Below are positions 33,058-42,217 of a DNA stretch of 64,000 bases, one piece after another. The notes under the pieces were generated by a model. The model saw only the letters and a list, made by a program, of their open reading frames with translations, had not been told where the DNA came from and did no database searches. Numbering within the stretch: position 1 is the first letter of the stretch; every line of letters begins with the position of its first letter. Origin of the DNA: Labilithrix luteola (GTDB lineage: Bacteria > Myxococcota_A > Polyangia > Polyangiales > Polyangiaceae); the NCBI RefSeq assembly GCF_001263205.1, contig NZ_CP012333.1, positions 10,397,501 to 10,461,500 on the forward strand. Direction: 5' to 3'. The translations under genes and the position numbers were made by a program.

Positions 33058-34113
33058 GTGTACGTTCGTGATCGCGTGTTGCGAGCCCATGATCTCCTCG
33101 GCCGGGGCCTCCGCAGGATCCCGCACGGATCCGTCGCGATCCCCTTCGCGGTAGGCTTGATCTGGCTCTGGTACACGACCACGCAGCCCTTCGTTCGCGC
33201 TGCCGACAACGTCGCGACGCCGCCCATTCCCGTCGAACCATCGCGGCTCGAAGCCGACGTTCGAGCCTTGAGTGAGCGTTATTTTCCACGCGATTCGACA
33301 TCGCTCGAGAACCTGGAAGCAGCCGCGAGCTTCATCGAGACGACAGCGTCGAAGGCCGGCGCACGCATCACCTCGCAGTCTTTCGACGTTCCCGGTGCGA
33401 AAGGCCCGTTTCGGAACGTCGTTGCGTCGTTCGGCCGTGCCGACGAAGCCGCCGAGCGCATCGTGGTCGGAGCGCACTACGACGCCTGCGGGGCCCACCC
33501 GGCCGCCGACGACAATGCGAGCGGAGTGGCCGGACTACTCGAGCTGGCGCGCCTCCTCGGGGCTTCGCGCACGGCACTCGATGCCCTGCCCGTTCGCATC
33601 GACCTCGTCGCGTACTCGACCGAAGAGCCGCCCTACTTCGCGACACCGCACATGGGAAGCGTGCATCATGCACAGTCACTCGCGAACAAAGGCGTGCGCG
33701 TTCGAGCGATGCTCGCGCTCGAGATGATCGGGTACTTCTCGGACGCCGAAGACAGTCAGCACTACCCATCCATCGCGGTGCGCCCCTTCTACCCGAGCCG
33801 CGGCAACTTCATCGCGCTCGTCGGACGCGACGACGACGCTGCCATCGCGCGCACCGTGAAGAGCGCCATGCTCGGCACACGAGCGATTCCGACGTACTCG
33901 ATGACCGGCCCCTTCGTGCTGCCCGGCGTCGATTGGTCGGATCACCGAAGCTATTGGAGCGCGGGCTATCCGGCACTGATGGTCACGGACACCGCGTTCT
34001 TGCGGAATCAGGCCTATCACACGGACGGCGATCGTCCCGAAACCCTCGACTACGCGCGGATGGCCGCCGTGGTTCAGGGCGTGCATGCCGCGGTGCTGGC
34101 GCTCGCGCGCTGA
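33058..34113 (+). CDS. M28-family zinc aminopeptidase, membrane-anchored
   Basis: The 351-residue protein has a short N-terminal membrane segment (about 24-42) and an M28 peptidase domain. The metal-binding motif VGAHYDACGAHPAADDNASG has the His and first Asp, YSTEEPPYF supplies the Glu pair, LEMIGY another ligand, and the late segment VDWSDHRSYW the final His. It would cleave N-terminal residues from peptides, probably in the periplasm. The start is the GTG at 33058; alternative starts lie downstream. Confidence 0.8.
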   Translation: MYVRDRVLRAHDLLGRGLRRIPHGSVAIPFAVGLIWLWYTTTQPFVRAADNVATPPIPVEPSRLEADVRALSERYFPRDSTSLENLEAAASFIETTASKAGARITSQSFDVPGAKGPFRNVVASFGRADEAAERIVVGAHYDACGAHPAADDNASGVAGLLELARLLGASRTALDALPVRIDLVAYSTEEPPYFATPHMGSVHHAQSLANKGVRVRAMLALEMIGYFSDAEDSQHYPSIAVRPFYPSRGNFIALVGRDDDAAIARTVKSAMLGTRAIPTYSMTGPFVLPGVDWSDHRSYWSAGYPALMVTDTAFLRNQAYHTDGDRPETLDYARMAAVVQGVHAAVLALAR

Positions 34114-34155
34114 GCGTGCGGAACGAGGCAGCGAACTGTGTTAGCGGTTCTGTCG

Positions 34156-35418
34156 ATGCTTCGATTCGAAGACGCGCTCGCCCGAATCCTCGCACTTGGT
34201 TCGCCACTTGGTTCGCCACTTGGTTCGCCACTTGGTTCGCCGGAGCTCGCATCCGAGTCCGTCGAGCTCGAAGAAGCCGAAGGGCGCACGCTCGCGGAAG
34301 ACGTGGTCGCGCCCGGCGATCTGCCCGCGTTCGACTACAGCGCGATGGACGGATACGCGGTATGCACGCGCGATCTGGAAGGCGCCGAGCCCTACCGCCT
34401 GCCGGTGGTCGGCGAGAGCAAGACCGGTGAGGTCGCACCGCCTCTCGCCTCGCACACCGTGATGCGCATCTTCACCGGCGCACCGCTGCCGGAGGGCGCC
34501 GACGCCATCGTCATGCAGGAGAACGTGGTGCGCGAAGGTGACATGGCCATCCTCGGCACGCGCCCGCGGGCAGGCCAACACGTACGCGCGCGCGGTGCTG
34601 ATCTCGCTGCAGGTGCCGTCGCCATTCCACGAGGAACACGCCTTCGCCCGGGTCATCTCGCGCTCGCCGCTGCCGTCGATCGCTCGGTGCTCACCGTCAC
34701 CACGAAGCCGGTCGTCGCGATCCTCGCAACGGGTGACGAGCTGCGTCGCCCGGGAAGCGAGGCCGTTCCCGGCACCATTCCCGAATCGAACACCGTGGCG
34801 CTCCGATCCATGGCTCGTCGCGCCGGCGCCACGTGCCGCGTGCTTCCTTACGTGCGCGACGACAAAGGGGCGCACGAGCGTGCCTTCGCGTCGGCTCTGG
34901 AAGACGCCGACGTGCTCGTCACCATTGGTGGCGTCAGCGTGGGCGATCACGACCTCGTTCGGCCCGCGCTCGAGGCTGTCGGTGTGACGCTCGAGTTCTG
35001 GCGCGTGGCGATCAAACCCGGCAAGCCACTCGCGATCGGTCGCTTCGCTCGACCGGGCCGCCGCGACGCGATCGTCTTCGGCCTGCCCGGCAATCCGGCC
35101 AGCGCCATCGTCACCTTCGCGCTCTTCGGCATTCCGCTCTTGCGCGCGCTCCAGGGCGACGCGCGCCCATTCCCCCCGTTCGTTCGTGCCCGCATGACGC
35201 GCGCGCATGCCCACGATCCGGGGCGACTCGAGCTCGCCCGTGCCACGCTCGGTCACGGACCGCGCGGACTCATGGTTACCACGTTCGGTAACCAAGCGAG
35301 CGGCGCGGTCACCAGCATGGCCCAGGCCGAGGCCCTCGCCTTCATCCCCGAAGACGTCACGGGCGTCGCCGCCGGCGAAGAAGTCGACGTGGTCCTGCTG
35401 TCCGATCTCTGCGACTGA
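34156..35418 (+). CDS. moeA: Molybdopterin molybdenumtransferase MoeA
   Basis: MoeA inserts molybdate into adenylated molybdopterin. The start at the ATG at 34156 gives MLRFEDALARIL, like the family's MLSVEEALxxI beginning. Diagnostic segments include DLPAFDYSAMDGYAV, IFTGAPLPEGADAIVMQE, ILATGDELRRPG, TIGGVSVGDHDLV and GLPGNPASA. Between the first helix and the body the protein carries four copies of LGSP, not typical of MoeA. It is the first Moco gene of the window; the others lie from 37.3 kb on. Confidence 0.92.
   Translation: MLRFEDALARILALGSPLGSPLGSPLGSPELASESVELEEAEGRTLAEDVVAPGDLPAFDYSAMDGYAVCTRDLEGAEPYRLPVVGESKTGEVAPPLASHTVMRIFTGAPLPEGADAIVMQENVVREGDMAILGTRPRAGQHVRARGADLAAGAVAIPRGTRLRPGHLALAAAVDRSVLTVTTKPVVAILATGDELRRPGSEAVPGTIPESNTVALRSMARRAGATCRVLPYVRDDKGAHERAFASALEDADVLVTIGGVSVGDHDLVRPALEAVGVTLEFWRVAIKPGKPLAIGRFARPGRRDAIVFGLPGNPASAIVTFALFGIPLLRALQGDARPFPPFVRARMTRAHAHDPGRLELARATLGHGPRGLMVTTFGNQASGAVTSMAQAEALAFIPEDVTGVAAGEEVDVVLLSDLCD
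34194..34241 (+). repeat. 12-bp tandem repeat, four copies, coding LGSP in MoeA
   Basis: ACTTGGTTCGCC occurs four times in direct succession with no mismatch. The codons used (TTG, GGT, TCG) are less GC-rich than the surroundings, and perfect identity suggests recent expansion. Copy number changes by whole codons would not break the frame. Confidence 0.9.
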
Positions 35419-35482
35419 CCGGACACCATCCGCACGCCAGCGGCAGCGCGCACGACGAGCGCGGGGCCTCGAAAAAGGCGGC

Positions 35483-36562
35483 TCAGAACGCCGGCCGAGG
35501 TGCGATCTTCGCCCCTCCGAAGATCACGTTCTGGGTCATTGGCTTGACGAGGAAATCATGCGGGAAACCGAGCTCGATGGCGCTCGCGCGATCGAGTCGC
35601 TCGCGGAAGGAGCCGTCCAGCACCACGTCGAGCGCGCCGAGGTTGTCCTCGAGCTGCTTCAGCGTGCGTGCACCAATGATGGGCGCGGTGACGCCCGACT
35701 CGAGGAGCGTCCAGGCGAGGGCAACCTGGCTCGGCGTCTTTCCGAGCTCCGAGGCGACGCCCTTCACGACGTCGGCAATGGCGAGACCGCGCTCGTTCAG
35801 TGCGCCGTTCGCTGCCGCGACGTTCTTGCGCGTTCCCGCGGCGCTCGCGGCGCCCTCTCCGACCGCGAGATCGGCCTTGGTGTACTTGCCGGTGAGAACG
35901 CCGCTGCCGAGCGGAGACCACGGCAAGACGCCCAGTCCCATCTCCCGCGCCATCGGAATGAGCTCCCGCTCGACGGTGCGCTGGAGGAGGCTGTACTCGA
36001 TCTGGAGCCCCACGAACGGAGACCAGCCTCGGAGATCGGCGATGGCCTGCATGCGCGCGACCTGCCACGCGGGAGCATCGGAGATTCCCGCGTAGAGGAC
36101 CTTGCCGGAGCGCACGAGATCATCGAGTCCGCGAAGCACTTCGTCGACGCCGGTGGTTCCGTCCCAAGCATGCACGTAGAGGAGATCGATGTAGTCGGTT
36201 TTCAGGCGCTCGAGGCTCGCTTCGACCGAGCGGAACATGCTCTTGCGGTGATTGCCGCCCGAGTTCGGATCGCCAGGGCGCATCGAGAGAGTGTACTTGG
36301 TGGCGATGGCGAGGCGCTCGCGCTTGCCCTTCGAGAACTCACCCACGAGCGTTTCGGCAGTGCCGTTCGTGTAGAAGTTCGCGGTGTCGACGAAGTTGCC
36401 TCCACGGTCGACGTACGCATCGAAGATGCGTCGGGACTCGGCGGCATCCGCGCCCCAGCCCCAGTCGGAACCGAAGGTCATGGTGCCGAGCGCGAGCGGC
36501 GATACGCGCAGGCCGGAGCGTCCGAGCAAGCGATAGTGATCGAGAGAGAGCGTCGCGTTCAT
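35483..36562 (-). CDS. Aldo/keto reductase
   Basis: The start at the ATG at 36562 has AGGAG about 8 bases upstream and gives 359 residues. Family signatures are clear: the start YRLLGRSGLRVSPLALGTMT, the catalytic-tetrad segment GNFVDTANFYTNG, YIDLLYVHAWDG (with His), and IIGARTLKQLEDNLGALD near the C-terminus for NADP(H) binding. The protein fits the AKR11/general stress YghZ/PhdC type but the substrate cannot be told. It is convergent with moeA and divergent from the GNAT gene. Confidence 0.85.
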   Translation of the reverse strand: MNATLSLDHYRLLGRSGLRVSPLALGTMTFGSDWGWGADAAESRRIFDAYVDRGGNFVDTANFYTNGTAETLVGEFSKGKRERLAIATKYTLSMRPGDPNSGGNHRKSMFRSVEASLERLKTDYIDLLYVHAWDGTTGVDEVLRGLDDLVRSGKVLYAGISDAPAWQVARMQAIADLRGWSPFVGLQIEYSLLQRTVERELIPMAREMGLGVLPWSPLGSGVLTGKYTKADLAVGEGAASAAGTRKNVAAANGALNERGLAIADVVKGVASELGKTPSQVALAWTLLESGVTAPIIGARTLKQLEDNLGALDVVLDGSFRERLDRASAIELGFPHDFLVKPMTQNVIFGGAKIAPRPAF

Positions 36563-36720
36563 GGTCGTGTCTCCTTGCACGCCACGAACTTAGGCCCGCG
36601 CAGCCCGTCCGATAATGCTTTCGAATCGGCATGCATCATGAAGCAAATCGTACACAATCCGAGCTCGGGCCCGCGCGAGCGACCTCCCCTCCACCCGATT
36701 CTTCCGATAGGGTTCCGGCC

Positions 36721-37278
36721 ATGAAGATCGCGCCCGTGACCGCGCAGCTCCGAACCGGTGAGACCGTGGAGCTACGTTCCCCGGTCGGAACGGACGCCGG
36801 GCCGGTGCTCACCTACGTTCGCGAGCTCACGCGGCAGGCCTATCGGAACCTCAATCATCCGCCCGAGTACTTCGAGGCCATGAGCGTCGAAAGCGAAGCC
36901 GCCTTTCTCCAAAGCAGCGCCGCGCATCCGAAAAACGTCTTCATCGCGGCGTACCTTGGTCGAGAGGTCGTCGGCACGACGAACATGGCCGTCGATGCCG
37001 GCAGCTTCTCGGCTCACTGCGCAGAGCTCGGGCTAGGCGTGCTCGCCGCGCAGCACAGCAAAGGACTCGGCCGCCTCTTGCTGCAGACGTTGATCGCGAC
37101 CGCGCGTGACAACGGCGTTTGGAACATGAGGCTACGCGTGCGGACGTTCAACGAGCCGGCGATCGCCCTCTACGAATCGATCGGCTTCCGGCGCGTCGGC
37201 GTGCTCCACCGTGTCGCAAAGCTCCCCGATGGCTACGCGGACGAGTGCGTCTACCAGCTCGAGAGCCCGCCGCACTAG
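36721..37278 (+). CDS. GNAT-family acetyltransferase
   Basis: The ATG at 36721 gives 185 residues. The acetyl-CoA loop appears as LGVLAAQHSKGLGRLLLQTL (compare Q/R-x-x-G-x-G/A), followed by the typical ending VRTFNEPAIALYESIGFRRVG, the beta-alpha unit of GNAT enzymes. Its acceptor substrate cannot be predicted. It lies 10 bases upstream of moaC in the same direction and may be co-transcribed with the moa genes. Confidence 0.8.
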   Translation: MKIAPVTAQLRTGETVELRSPVGTDAGPVLTYVRELTRQAYRNLNHPPEYFEAMSVESEAAFLQSSAAHPKNVFIAAYLGREVVGTTNMAVDAGSFSAHCAELGLGVLAAQHSKGLGRLLLQTLIATARDNGVWNMRLRVRTFNEPAIALYESIGFRRVGVLHRVAKLPDGYADECVYQLESPPH

Positions 37279-37288
37279 AGTGTCCCCC

Positions 37289-37789
37289 ATGTCCGACGAC
37301 GCAGGCGATTCGAAGTTCACCCTCACCCATCTCACGGAGGGCGGCCATGCGCATATGGTCGACGTCGGCGAGAAGGCCGTCACCTCGCGACGCGCGGTGG
37401 CTCGCGCGCGCGTGAGAATGCAGCCCGAGACCTTCGTGAAGCTCGCCGCCGGGGACACGCCAAAGGGAGACGTGCTCGCCGCCGCGCGCATCGCGGGCAT
37501 TCAGGCCGCCAAGAAGACGAGCGAGCTCATCCCGCTCTGCCATGGGATCCAGCTCACGCGCGTCGAGGTCTCCATCGTCCTCGACGGCGGCATCGCCGTC
37601 ATCGACGCAACCGCCGAGGCTCGCGATCGAACGGGCGTCGAGATGGAAGCGATGGTCGCAGCAAGCACGGCCGCCCTCACGCTCTACGACATGGTGAAGG
37701 CCATCGACCGCGGGATGACCTTCGACGTGTGTCTCGTGCAGAAGAGCGGCGGCAAGAGCGGCGACTGGCGACGCGAGGGCGAGCCGTGA
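37289..37789 (+). CDS. moaC: Cyclic pyranopterin monophosphate synthase MoaC
   Basis: MoaC makes cyclic pyranopterin monophosphate in the second half of the first Moco step. The start is the ATG at 37289; the product has 166 residues, close to E. coli MoaC (161). The conserved segments KKTSELIPLCHGIQLTRVEV, GVEMEAMVAAS, LYDMVKAIDRGM and the ending KSGGKSG are present. It is translationally coupled to moaE by a GTGA overlap at 37786-37789. Confidence 0.93.
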   Translation: MSDDAGDSKFTLTHLTEGGHAHMVDVGEKAVTSRRAVARARVRMQPETFVKLAAGDTPKGDVLAAARIAGIQAAKKTSELIPLCHGIQLTRVEVSIVLDGGIAVIDATAEARDRTGVEMEAMVAASTAALTLYDMVKAIDRGMTFDVCLVQKSGGKSGDWRREGEP

Positions 37790-38265
37790 GCTTCGTCGAC
37801 TTGCGAGAGGCTCCTCTCTCGGTCGACGAAGCCATCGCCCACGTCCGCCGCCCGGGCGCGGGAGGCATCGACGTGTTTCTCGGCGTGGTTCGCGACCACA
37901 GCGATGGGCGCGAGGTGACGCGCCTCGAGTATTCGGCCTACCTATCGATGGCCAAACGCGAGATGGCGCGCATCGCAGATGCCATCGAAGCCGAGATTCC
38001 GGGCGTCCGCGTCGCGGCCATCCATCGCGTCGGCTCGCTCTCCGTCGGCGACGCCGCCATCGTCTGCGCGGCGAGCGCTCCTCATCGCGGCGAGGCTTTC
38101 GCCGCTTGCCGAGCGCTCATCGACCGCATCAAGGCGGACGTTCCCATCTGGAAGCGTGAGTACGGCCCCGACGGCGCCGCCTGGGTAGGCTGGGTCGATG
38201 CGCGCTGCGAGCCTCACGGCCACCACGAGCACGAGCACGCCCACCATCACCACGACCACGACTGA
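37786..38265 (+). CDS. moaE: Molybdopterin synthase catalytic subunit MoaE, with His-rich tail
   Basis: MoaE with MoaD turns cyclic pyranopterin monophosphate into molybdopterin. The GTG at 37786 overlaps the moaC stop and gives 159 residues, near the usual 150. Family segments VFLGVVRDHSDGREVTRLEY, YLSMAKREMARIADA, HRVGSLSVGDAAIVCAAS and KADVPIWKREYG (with the catalytic Lys) are present. The last 16 residues hold ten histidines (HGHHEHEHAHHHHDHD), an unusual addition that could bind a metal. Confidence 0.92.
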   Translation: MSFVDLREAPLSVDEAIAHVRRPGAGGIDVFLGVVRDHSDGREVTRLEYSAYLSMAKREMARIADAIEAEIPGVRVAAIHRVGSLSVGDAAIVCAASAPHRGEAFAACRALIDRIKADVPIWKREYGPDGAAWVGWVDARCEPHGHHEHEHAHHHHDHD

Positions 38266-38268
38266 CGG

Positions 38269-39096
38269 TCAGGCGTTCCAGACGCCCGTGGCCGCCGCTT
38301 CGCGCGCGTACGAAGCGAAGTCGCGTGGGCTTCGACCGAGCACGCGCTGGACGCCGTCGGTGAGGTGCGAATTGTGTCCGTCGAGCACGTGGCGGAACAG
38401 GTCGGTCAGGAAGCTCGCCTCCGGGGCGGGCATGAACGCCGCGAGCGCCTGGGCGTATTCTTCGCTCGTGACCGGCACGTAGCGAAGGTCGCGTCCGGAG
38501 GCCTTGGCAATCTCGCCGACGGCCTCGGCGAACGTGAGGAGCTTCGGCCCCGTCAGCTCGTAGATATGACCGTTGTGACGCTCGTCGGTGAGCGCCTCGA
38601 CGGCGACGTCGGCGATGTCCTCGGCGTCGAGGAACGGCTCGGCCACGTTGCCCGCCGGAAAGGCGAGCTCGCCTCCGCGCAGCGGATCGAGCAGGTGGCC
38701 TTCGCTGAAGTTCTGGCTGAACCAGGCCGCGCGAAGAATCGTGAACGACGCGCCGCACTCCCGAACCGCCTTCTCCGCGGGCAAGACCTGCGGCTCCCCG
38801 CGTCCCGAGAGAAGGACGATGCGCGAGACACCTCGCTCGACGGCGAGCTTCACGAAGCGCGCGACGTCGTCCGACGCGCCCGGCACGGCAAGGTCGGGGT
38901 AGTAGGTCAGGTAGACGGCCGTGACGCCGTCCAGCGCGTGCGTCCAACTGTTCTGCTCTTTCCAGTCGAAGCTCGGCGAGCTCGACCGCGAGCCGATACG
39001 AACCGCGTGGCCCCGCGCCGCGAGCTTCTGGGCGACGCGACGCCCCGTCTTGCCCGTGCCGCCGACGACGAGAAACGTTTCGAGAGAGGTACGCAT
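38269..39096 (-). CDS. NmrA-like NAD(P)-binding protein
   Basis: The start at the ATG at 39096 has GGAG upstream on the minus strand and gives 275 residues. The N-terminal Rossmann fingerprint FLVVGGTGKTGRRVAQKLAARG at 8-28 shows G-x-x-G-x-x-G, as in the NmrA/HSCARG family of atypical short-chain dehydrogenase-like proteins that bind NADP. The catalytic Tyr-x-x-x-Lys is missing. It is divergently arranged with a LysR regulator, a common pairing. Confidence 0.8.
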   Translation of the reverse strand: MRTSLETFLVVGGTGKTGRRVAQKLAARGHAVRIGSRSSSPSFDWKEQNSWTHALDGVTAVYLTYYPDLAVPGASDDVARFVKLAVERGVSRIVLLSGRGEPQVLPAEKAVRECGASFTILRAAWFSQNFSEGHLLDPLRGGELAFPAGNVAEPFLDAEDIADVAVEALTDERHNGHIYELTGPKLLTFAEAVGEIAKASGRDLRYVPVTSEEYAQALAAFMPAPEASFLTDLFRHVLDGHNSHLTDGVQRVLGRSPRDFASYAREAAATGVWNA

Positions 39097-39152
39097 GAGA
39101 TTCTCCTTTTGGCCGCTGCGCTGGATGCGCGCCGCGTCGCCGAGGGAGAGAT

Positions 39153-39212
39153 TGCATCGTGCGCGAATGCATCGCCATCTGCGATTCGACAATGTATCGT
39201 TGCGCACATGCA
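39153..39212. promoter_or_regulatory. Two TGCAT-type inverted repeats, probable LysR operator region
   Basis: TGCAT-N9-ATGCA (39153-39171) and TGTAT-N10-ATGCA (39193-39212) share the core ATCG-N-x-GCGC. The spacing is in the range of LysR boxes (T-N11-A), and both lie in the divergent spacer, the second over the start of the regulator gene. Confidence 0.5.
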
Positions 39213-40128
39213 TCGAAAGCCCGCGGTTCGCCAAGAGGACCTCCACTGGGACGACGTCCGGCTCTTCCTCGCGCTCTGCCGCTCGCGCACGGTGCATCGA
39301 GCCGGTCAGGCGCTCGGCGTCGACGCTTCGACGGTCTCGCGAAGGCTCGCGCTGCTCGAGCGCACCATGAGCGCGACGCTCTTCGATCGCGGCCGCGAAG
39401 GGATCTCTCCGACCAAATCCGCCGAAGATCTGCTGCCCGTCGCCGAGGAGATGGAACGCGTGATGACGCGCTTCACGAACGCCGCCGAAGGCCTCGAGCG
39501 TGAGGTCGCCGGAACCGTTCGCATGACGTGCCCGCCCGACGTCGCCGAGGTCGTGCTCGCGCCGCTCCTCGGGGACCTCCTCGGGCGTCACCCTGCCCTG
39601 CGCCTCGAGATCGATCCGGGAGAGGCACTCCGCGACTTGACGCGACGCGAGGCGGACATCGCGCTCCGAACGGTCTTGCCGGCGCGCGGCGACCTGCTCG
39701 TCACGAAGCTCCGCACCGTGCGGTGGGTGCTGGCCGCGTCACCGAAGGTGGCGAAGGAACTCGGTGGCCTTCGGGCGTGGATCGATGCGCCGTGGATCTC
39801 CTGGGGTGACCGCTTCTCGAACGTGCCGCCCGCGCGCTGGTTCGCTTCCCACGTGAAGGGCGTCGATCCGGTGGTTCGCTCGGACAGTCTGGCCGTGCAG
39901 CTGTCCGTGGCCAAGGCGGACGTCGGCGTGGTGCTCGCGCCCGAGCCGAGCGTCGAACACTACGGTCTCGTTCCCATCAAACCGAGCGCCGCGCTCCGTG
40001 AAGAAGCGGCGAGCTGGCCGTCCGACGAGCTCTTCCTCGTCACGCATCGTGCGCTCCGCGACGTCCCGCGCGTGCACGCCGTCTGGGATGCCATCGTCGC
40101 GAAGCTTGCCGAACGAGCCAAGCGCTAG
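39208..40128 (+). CDS. LysR-family transcriptional regulator
   Basis: The ATG at 39208 gives 306 residues. The N-terminus has the LysR helix-turn-helix (LFLALCRSRTVHRAGQALGVDASTVSRRLALLE), followed by the coinducer-binding domain with two alpha/beta parts. It likely controls the divergent NmrA-like gene and itself. The inducer is unknown. Confidence 0.85.
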   Translation: MHRKPAVRQEDLHWDDVRLFLALCRSRTVHRAGQALGVDASTVSRRLALLERTMSATLFDRGREGISPTKSAEDLLPVAEEMERVMTRFTNAAEGLEREVAGTVRMTCPPDVAEVVLAPLLGDLLGRHPALRLEIDPGEALRDLTRREADIALRTVLPARGDLLVTKLRTVRWVLAASPKVAKELGGLRAWIDAPWISWGDRFSNVPPARWFASHVKGVDPVVRSDSLAVQLSVAKADVGVVLAPEPSVEHYGLVPIKPSAALREEAASWPSDELFLVTHRALRDVPRVHAVWDAIVAKLAERAKR

Positions 40129-40138
40129 AGCGCTCTAG
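40125..40138. repeat. Perfect 14-bp palindrome holding two convergent stop codons
   Basis: CTAGAGC-GCTCTAG carries the LysR TAG (40126-40128, plus strand) and the TAG of the deacetylase remnant (40135-40137, minus strand). It may act as a weak bidirectional hairpin. Confidence 0.7.
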
Positions 40139-40290
40139 GCCCGCTCGCGAATGGTGCCCGCGTCTTCCAGGGCGAAGCGAGCGATCTCGTCTTTTCGCAT
40201 GAACACCACGCCGGGGTGCTTCTGGGCGTAATCGATGAACGCTCCGAGCGCCTTCACGCGCGCGGGCGTCCCGCCGATGCGGTCGGCACT
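40135..40290 (-). pseudogene. C-terminal remnant of a polysaccharide deacetylase/PuuE-like gene
   Basis: Reading leftward from 40290, an uninterrupted frame encodes GGTPARVKALGAFIDYAQKH, PGVVFMRKDEIARF and a short tail ending at the TAG at 40135-40137. The pattern (RPARIxALxxFLDYVxxH then VWxxRxxEIAR) is that of the end of polysaccharide deacetylases of the PuuE/allantoinase-like type. A TGA lies directly upstream and the rest of the protein is missing, so this looks like a fragment left after deletion. The adjacent gene to the right is a chloride channel. Confidence 0.65.
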
Positions 40291-40336
40291 TCATTCGGTC
40301 CATTCCCGACCGAATCACCAGGCTGCCAGGGCCCGA

Positions 40337-42217
40337 CTACATGGGAACGGGATCGGCGTCCGGTGCGGACTTGCGCCAGGGCGCAAGCGGAGAGCGAACG
40401 CGCTCACGTCGTCGCTCGGCGCGAAGACGCCCGGCATGGGCTTCGAGCAGGTCGCTACGCGTGAGGATGCCGACGATCTTGCCGGTCTCCGACAGAACGA
40501 CCACGCGTCCGACCTCGGCGGCGACCATGTGATTGGCGGCCTGACGGAGCGAATCCTCCGGTCGAACAGCGATGGGAGCTCGCCGCACGAGGGCGCCGAC
40601 CGTGATGTGCCCTGCCTCCTTGGAGGTCAGCACGTCACGACGGGTGACGACGCCCTTGACCTTGTCGCCCTCCACGACGGGGTACCCCTGGTGCTCGGCC
40701 GAGGGAGCGCCGCTCGTGAAGAACGCACGCACGTCCGCGAGCGGAGTCCTCGCCTCCAGCGTGACCACCTCCCTCGTGGCGAAGTCCTTCACGCTGAGGG
40801 TGTCGAGGTAGTCCGTTCGATAGTCCGACGTGACGCGCGCACCGCGGCGAACCAGCTTCTCGGTCATGATCGAGTTGGCCATCATGAGGCTGGAAATCAG
40901 GTACGCCGACGCGCAGCCACCGAGCAGCGGCAAGAGACCGATTGGCTGACGCGTGCACTCGAAGGCGAACACCGCCGACGTGAGGAGCGCGCGCGAAGCG
41001 CCCGCGAACATGGCCGCCATACCGACGAGTGCGCCGATTCGAGGATCGATGGCGTGGCCCGGCAGCGCCCACGCCACGACGGCCGTGAGCAGAGCGCCCG
41101 TTGCGCCGCCGATCGTGAAGAGCGGAGCGAGGGTTCCTCCCGAGGTGCCGCTGCCGAGCGCGATCGCCCAGGAGACGAGCTTCGCCACGCAGAGCACGAC
41201 GAGCGCCTTCCCGACGATCTGTCCCTGGAGGGTCAGCGCGATGTTCGAGTACCCCACACCGAGCGTACGAGGCTCGACGAGGCCCATCACGCCGATGGCG
41301 ATACCACCGAGCGCAGGCCACCACATCCAGTGGATCGGCAGCTTCTCGAACGCATCTTCGATCCAGTAGACGAGCCGCGTCACGAACACCGACGCGACGC
41401 CCACCACGGCGCCCACGCCGATGTAGACCGCAAGGGCGGTTCCTCCGGGAGCGAGCAGCTCCGGCAAGGGGAAGACCGGCGCGTAACCGACGAACGCTGC
41501 GCGAACCCCCGTGGCCGTCGCGGCAGCGAGCGAGACCGGAATCACCGATCGCGGCCGAAACTCGAAGAGCAGGAGCTCGACGGCGAGGAGAACAGCCGCC
41601 ACGGGACTGCCGAACGTGGCGGACATGCCGGCGGCAGCTCCCGCGGCGAGGAGCGTCTTTCGCTCGTCAGCCGTGACGTGAATCAGCTGTCCGAACACCG
41701 AGCCCAGCGCGCCGCCGGTGGCGATGATCGGGCCCTCGGCGCCGAACGGTCCGCCCGTTCCGATCGCGATCGCGGCCGAGAGCGGCTTGAGGAACGTCAT
41801 TCGGATGGGAATGCGGCTCTCGTTGAAGAGCACCTGCTCCATCGCTTCGGGAATTCCGTGCCCGCGGATCGCCTTCGAGCCGAAGCGCGCCATCAATCCG
41901 ACGACGACGCCGCCGACGACGGGGATCGCAACGAGCCCCATCCCCAGGCCGTGGCCCATCGGCCCCACTTCTTCGAGCGACAGCCGATGGTGGAAGGCCA
42001 GGTTGGTGACGAGCGCGATGAGGGCCCCGAGGAGCCGCGCGACGAGACCGGCGAGCAGCGCGATCCCGATCGAAAGCGCGCAGATGAAGACCACGCGTCG
42101 ATCGACGACGGCCGTGTGACGCGGCAGCGCCAGGTTCTCGAGAGTGGGCGCCATCGACGGAGCGACGGGAAGGCCATCGTTCGTCGCGCCCGGAATTCGT
42201 TCGTGCTCGGGATTCAT
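40337..42217 (-). CDS. ClC-family chloride channel/transporter with C-terminal CBS domains
   Basis: The 626-residue protein has the ClC core with about ten membrane helices and a cytosolic tandem CBS module (about 480-600). The permeation motifs are present: GGPFGAEGPIIATGG (the gating Glu is in GAEGP), TFGSPVAAVLLAVE and LGSGTSGGTLAPLFTIGG. Whether it is a channel or a Cl-/H+ exchanger cannot be told without the proton-glutamate position. It overlaps the MarR gene start by four bases and is therefore in its operon. Confidence 0.85.
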   Translation of the reverse strand: MNPEHERIPGATNDGLPVAPSMAPTLENLALPRHTAVVDRRVVFICALSIGIALLAGLVARLLGALIALVTNLAFHHRLSLEEVGPMGHGLGMGLVAIPVVGGVVVGLMARFGSKAIRGHGIPEAMEQVLFNESRIPIRMTFLKPLSAAIAIGTGGPFGAEGPIIATGGALGSVFGQLIHVTADERKTLLAAGAAAGMSATFGSPVAAVLLAVELLLFEFRPRSVIPVSLAAATATGVRAAFVGYAPVFPLPELLAPGGTALAVYIGVGAVVGVASVFVTRLVYWIEDAFEKLPIHWMWWPALGGIAIGVMGLVEPRTLGVGYSNIALTLQGQIVGKALVVLCVAKLVSWAIALGSGTSGGTLAPLFTIGGATGALLTAVVAWALPGHAIDPRIGALVGMAAMFAGASRALLTSAVFAFECTRQPIGLLPLLGGCASAYLISSLMMANSIMTEKLVRRGARVTSDYRTDYLDTLSVKDFATREVVTLEARTPLADVRAFFTSGAPSAEHQGYPVVEGDKVKGVVTRRDVLTSKEAGHITVGALVRRAPIAVRPEDSLRQAANHMVAAEVGRVVVLSETGKIVGILTRSDLLEAHAGRLRAERRRERVRSPLAPWRKSAPDADPVPM

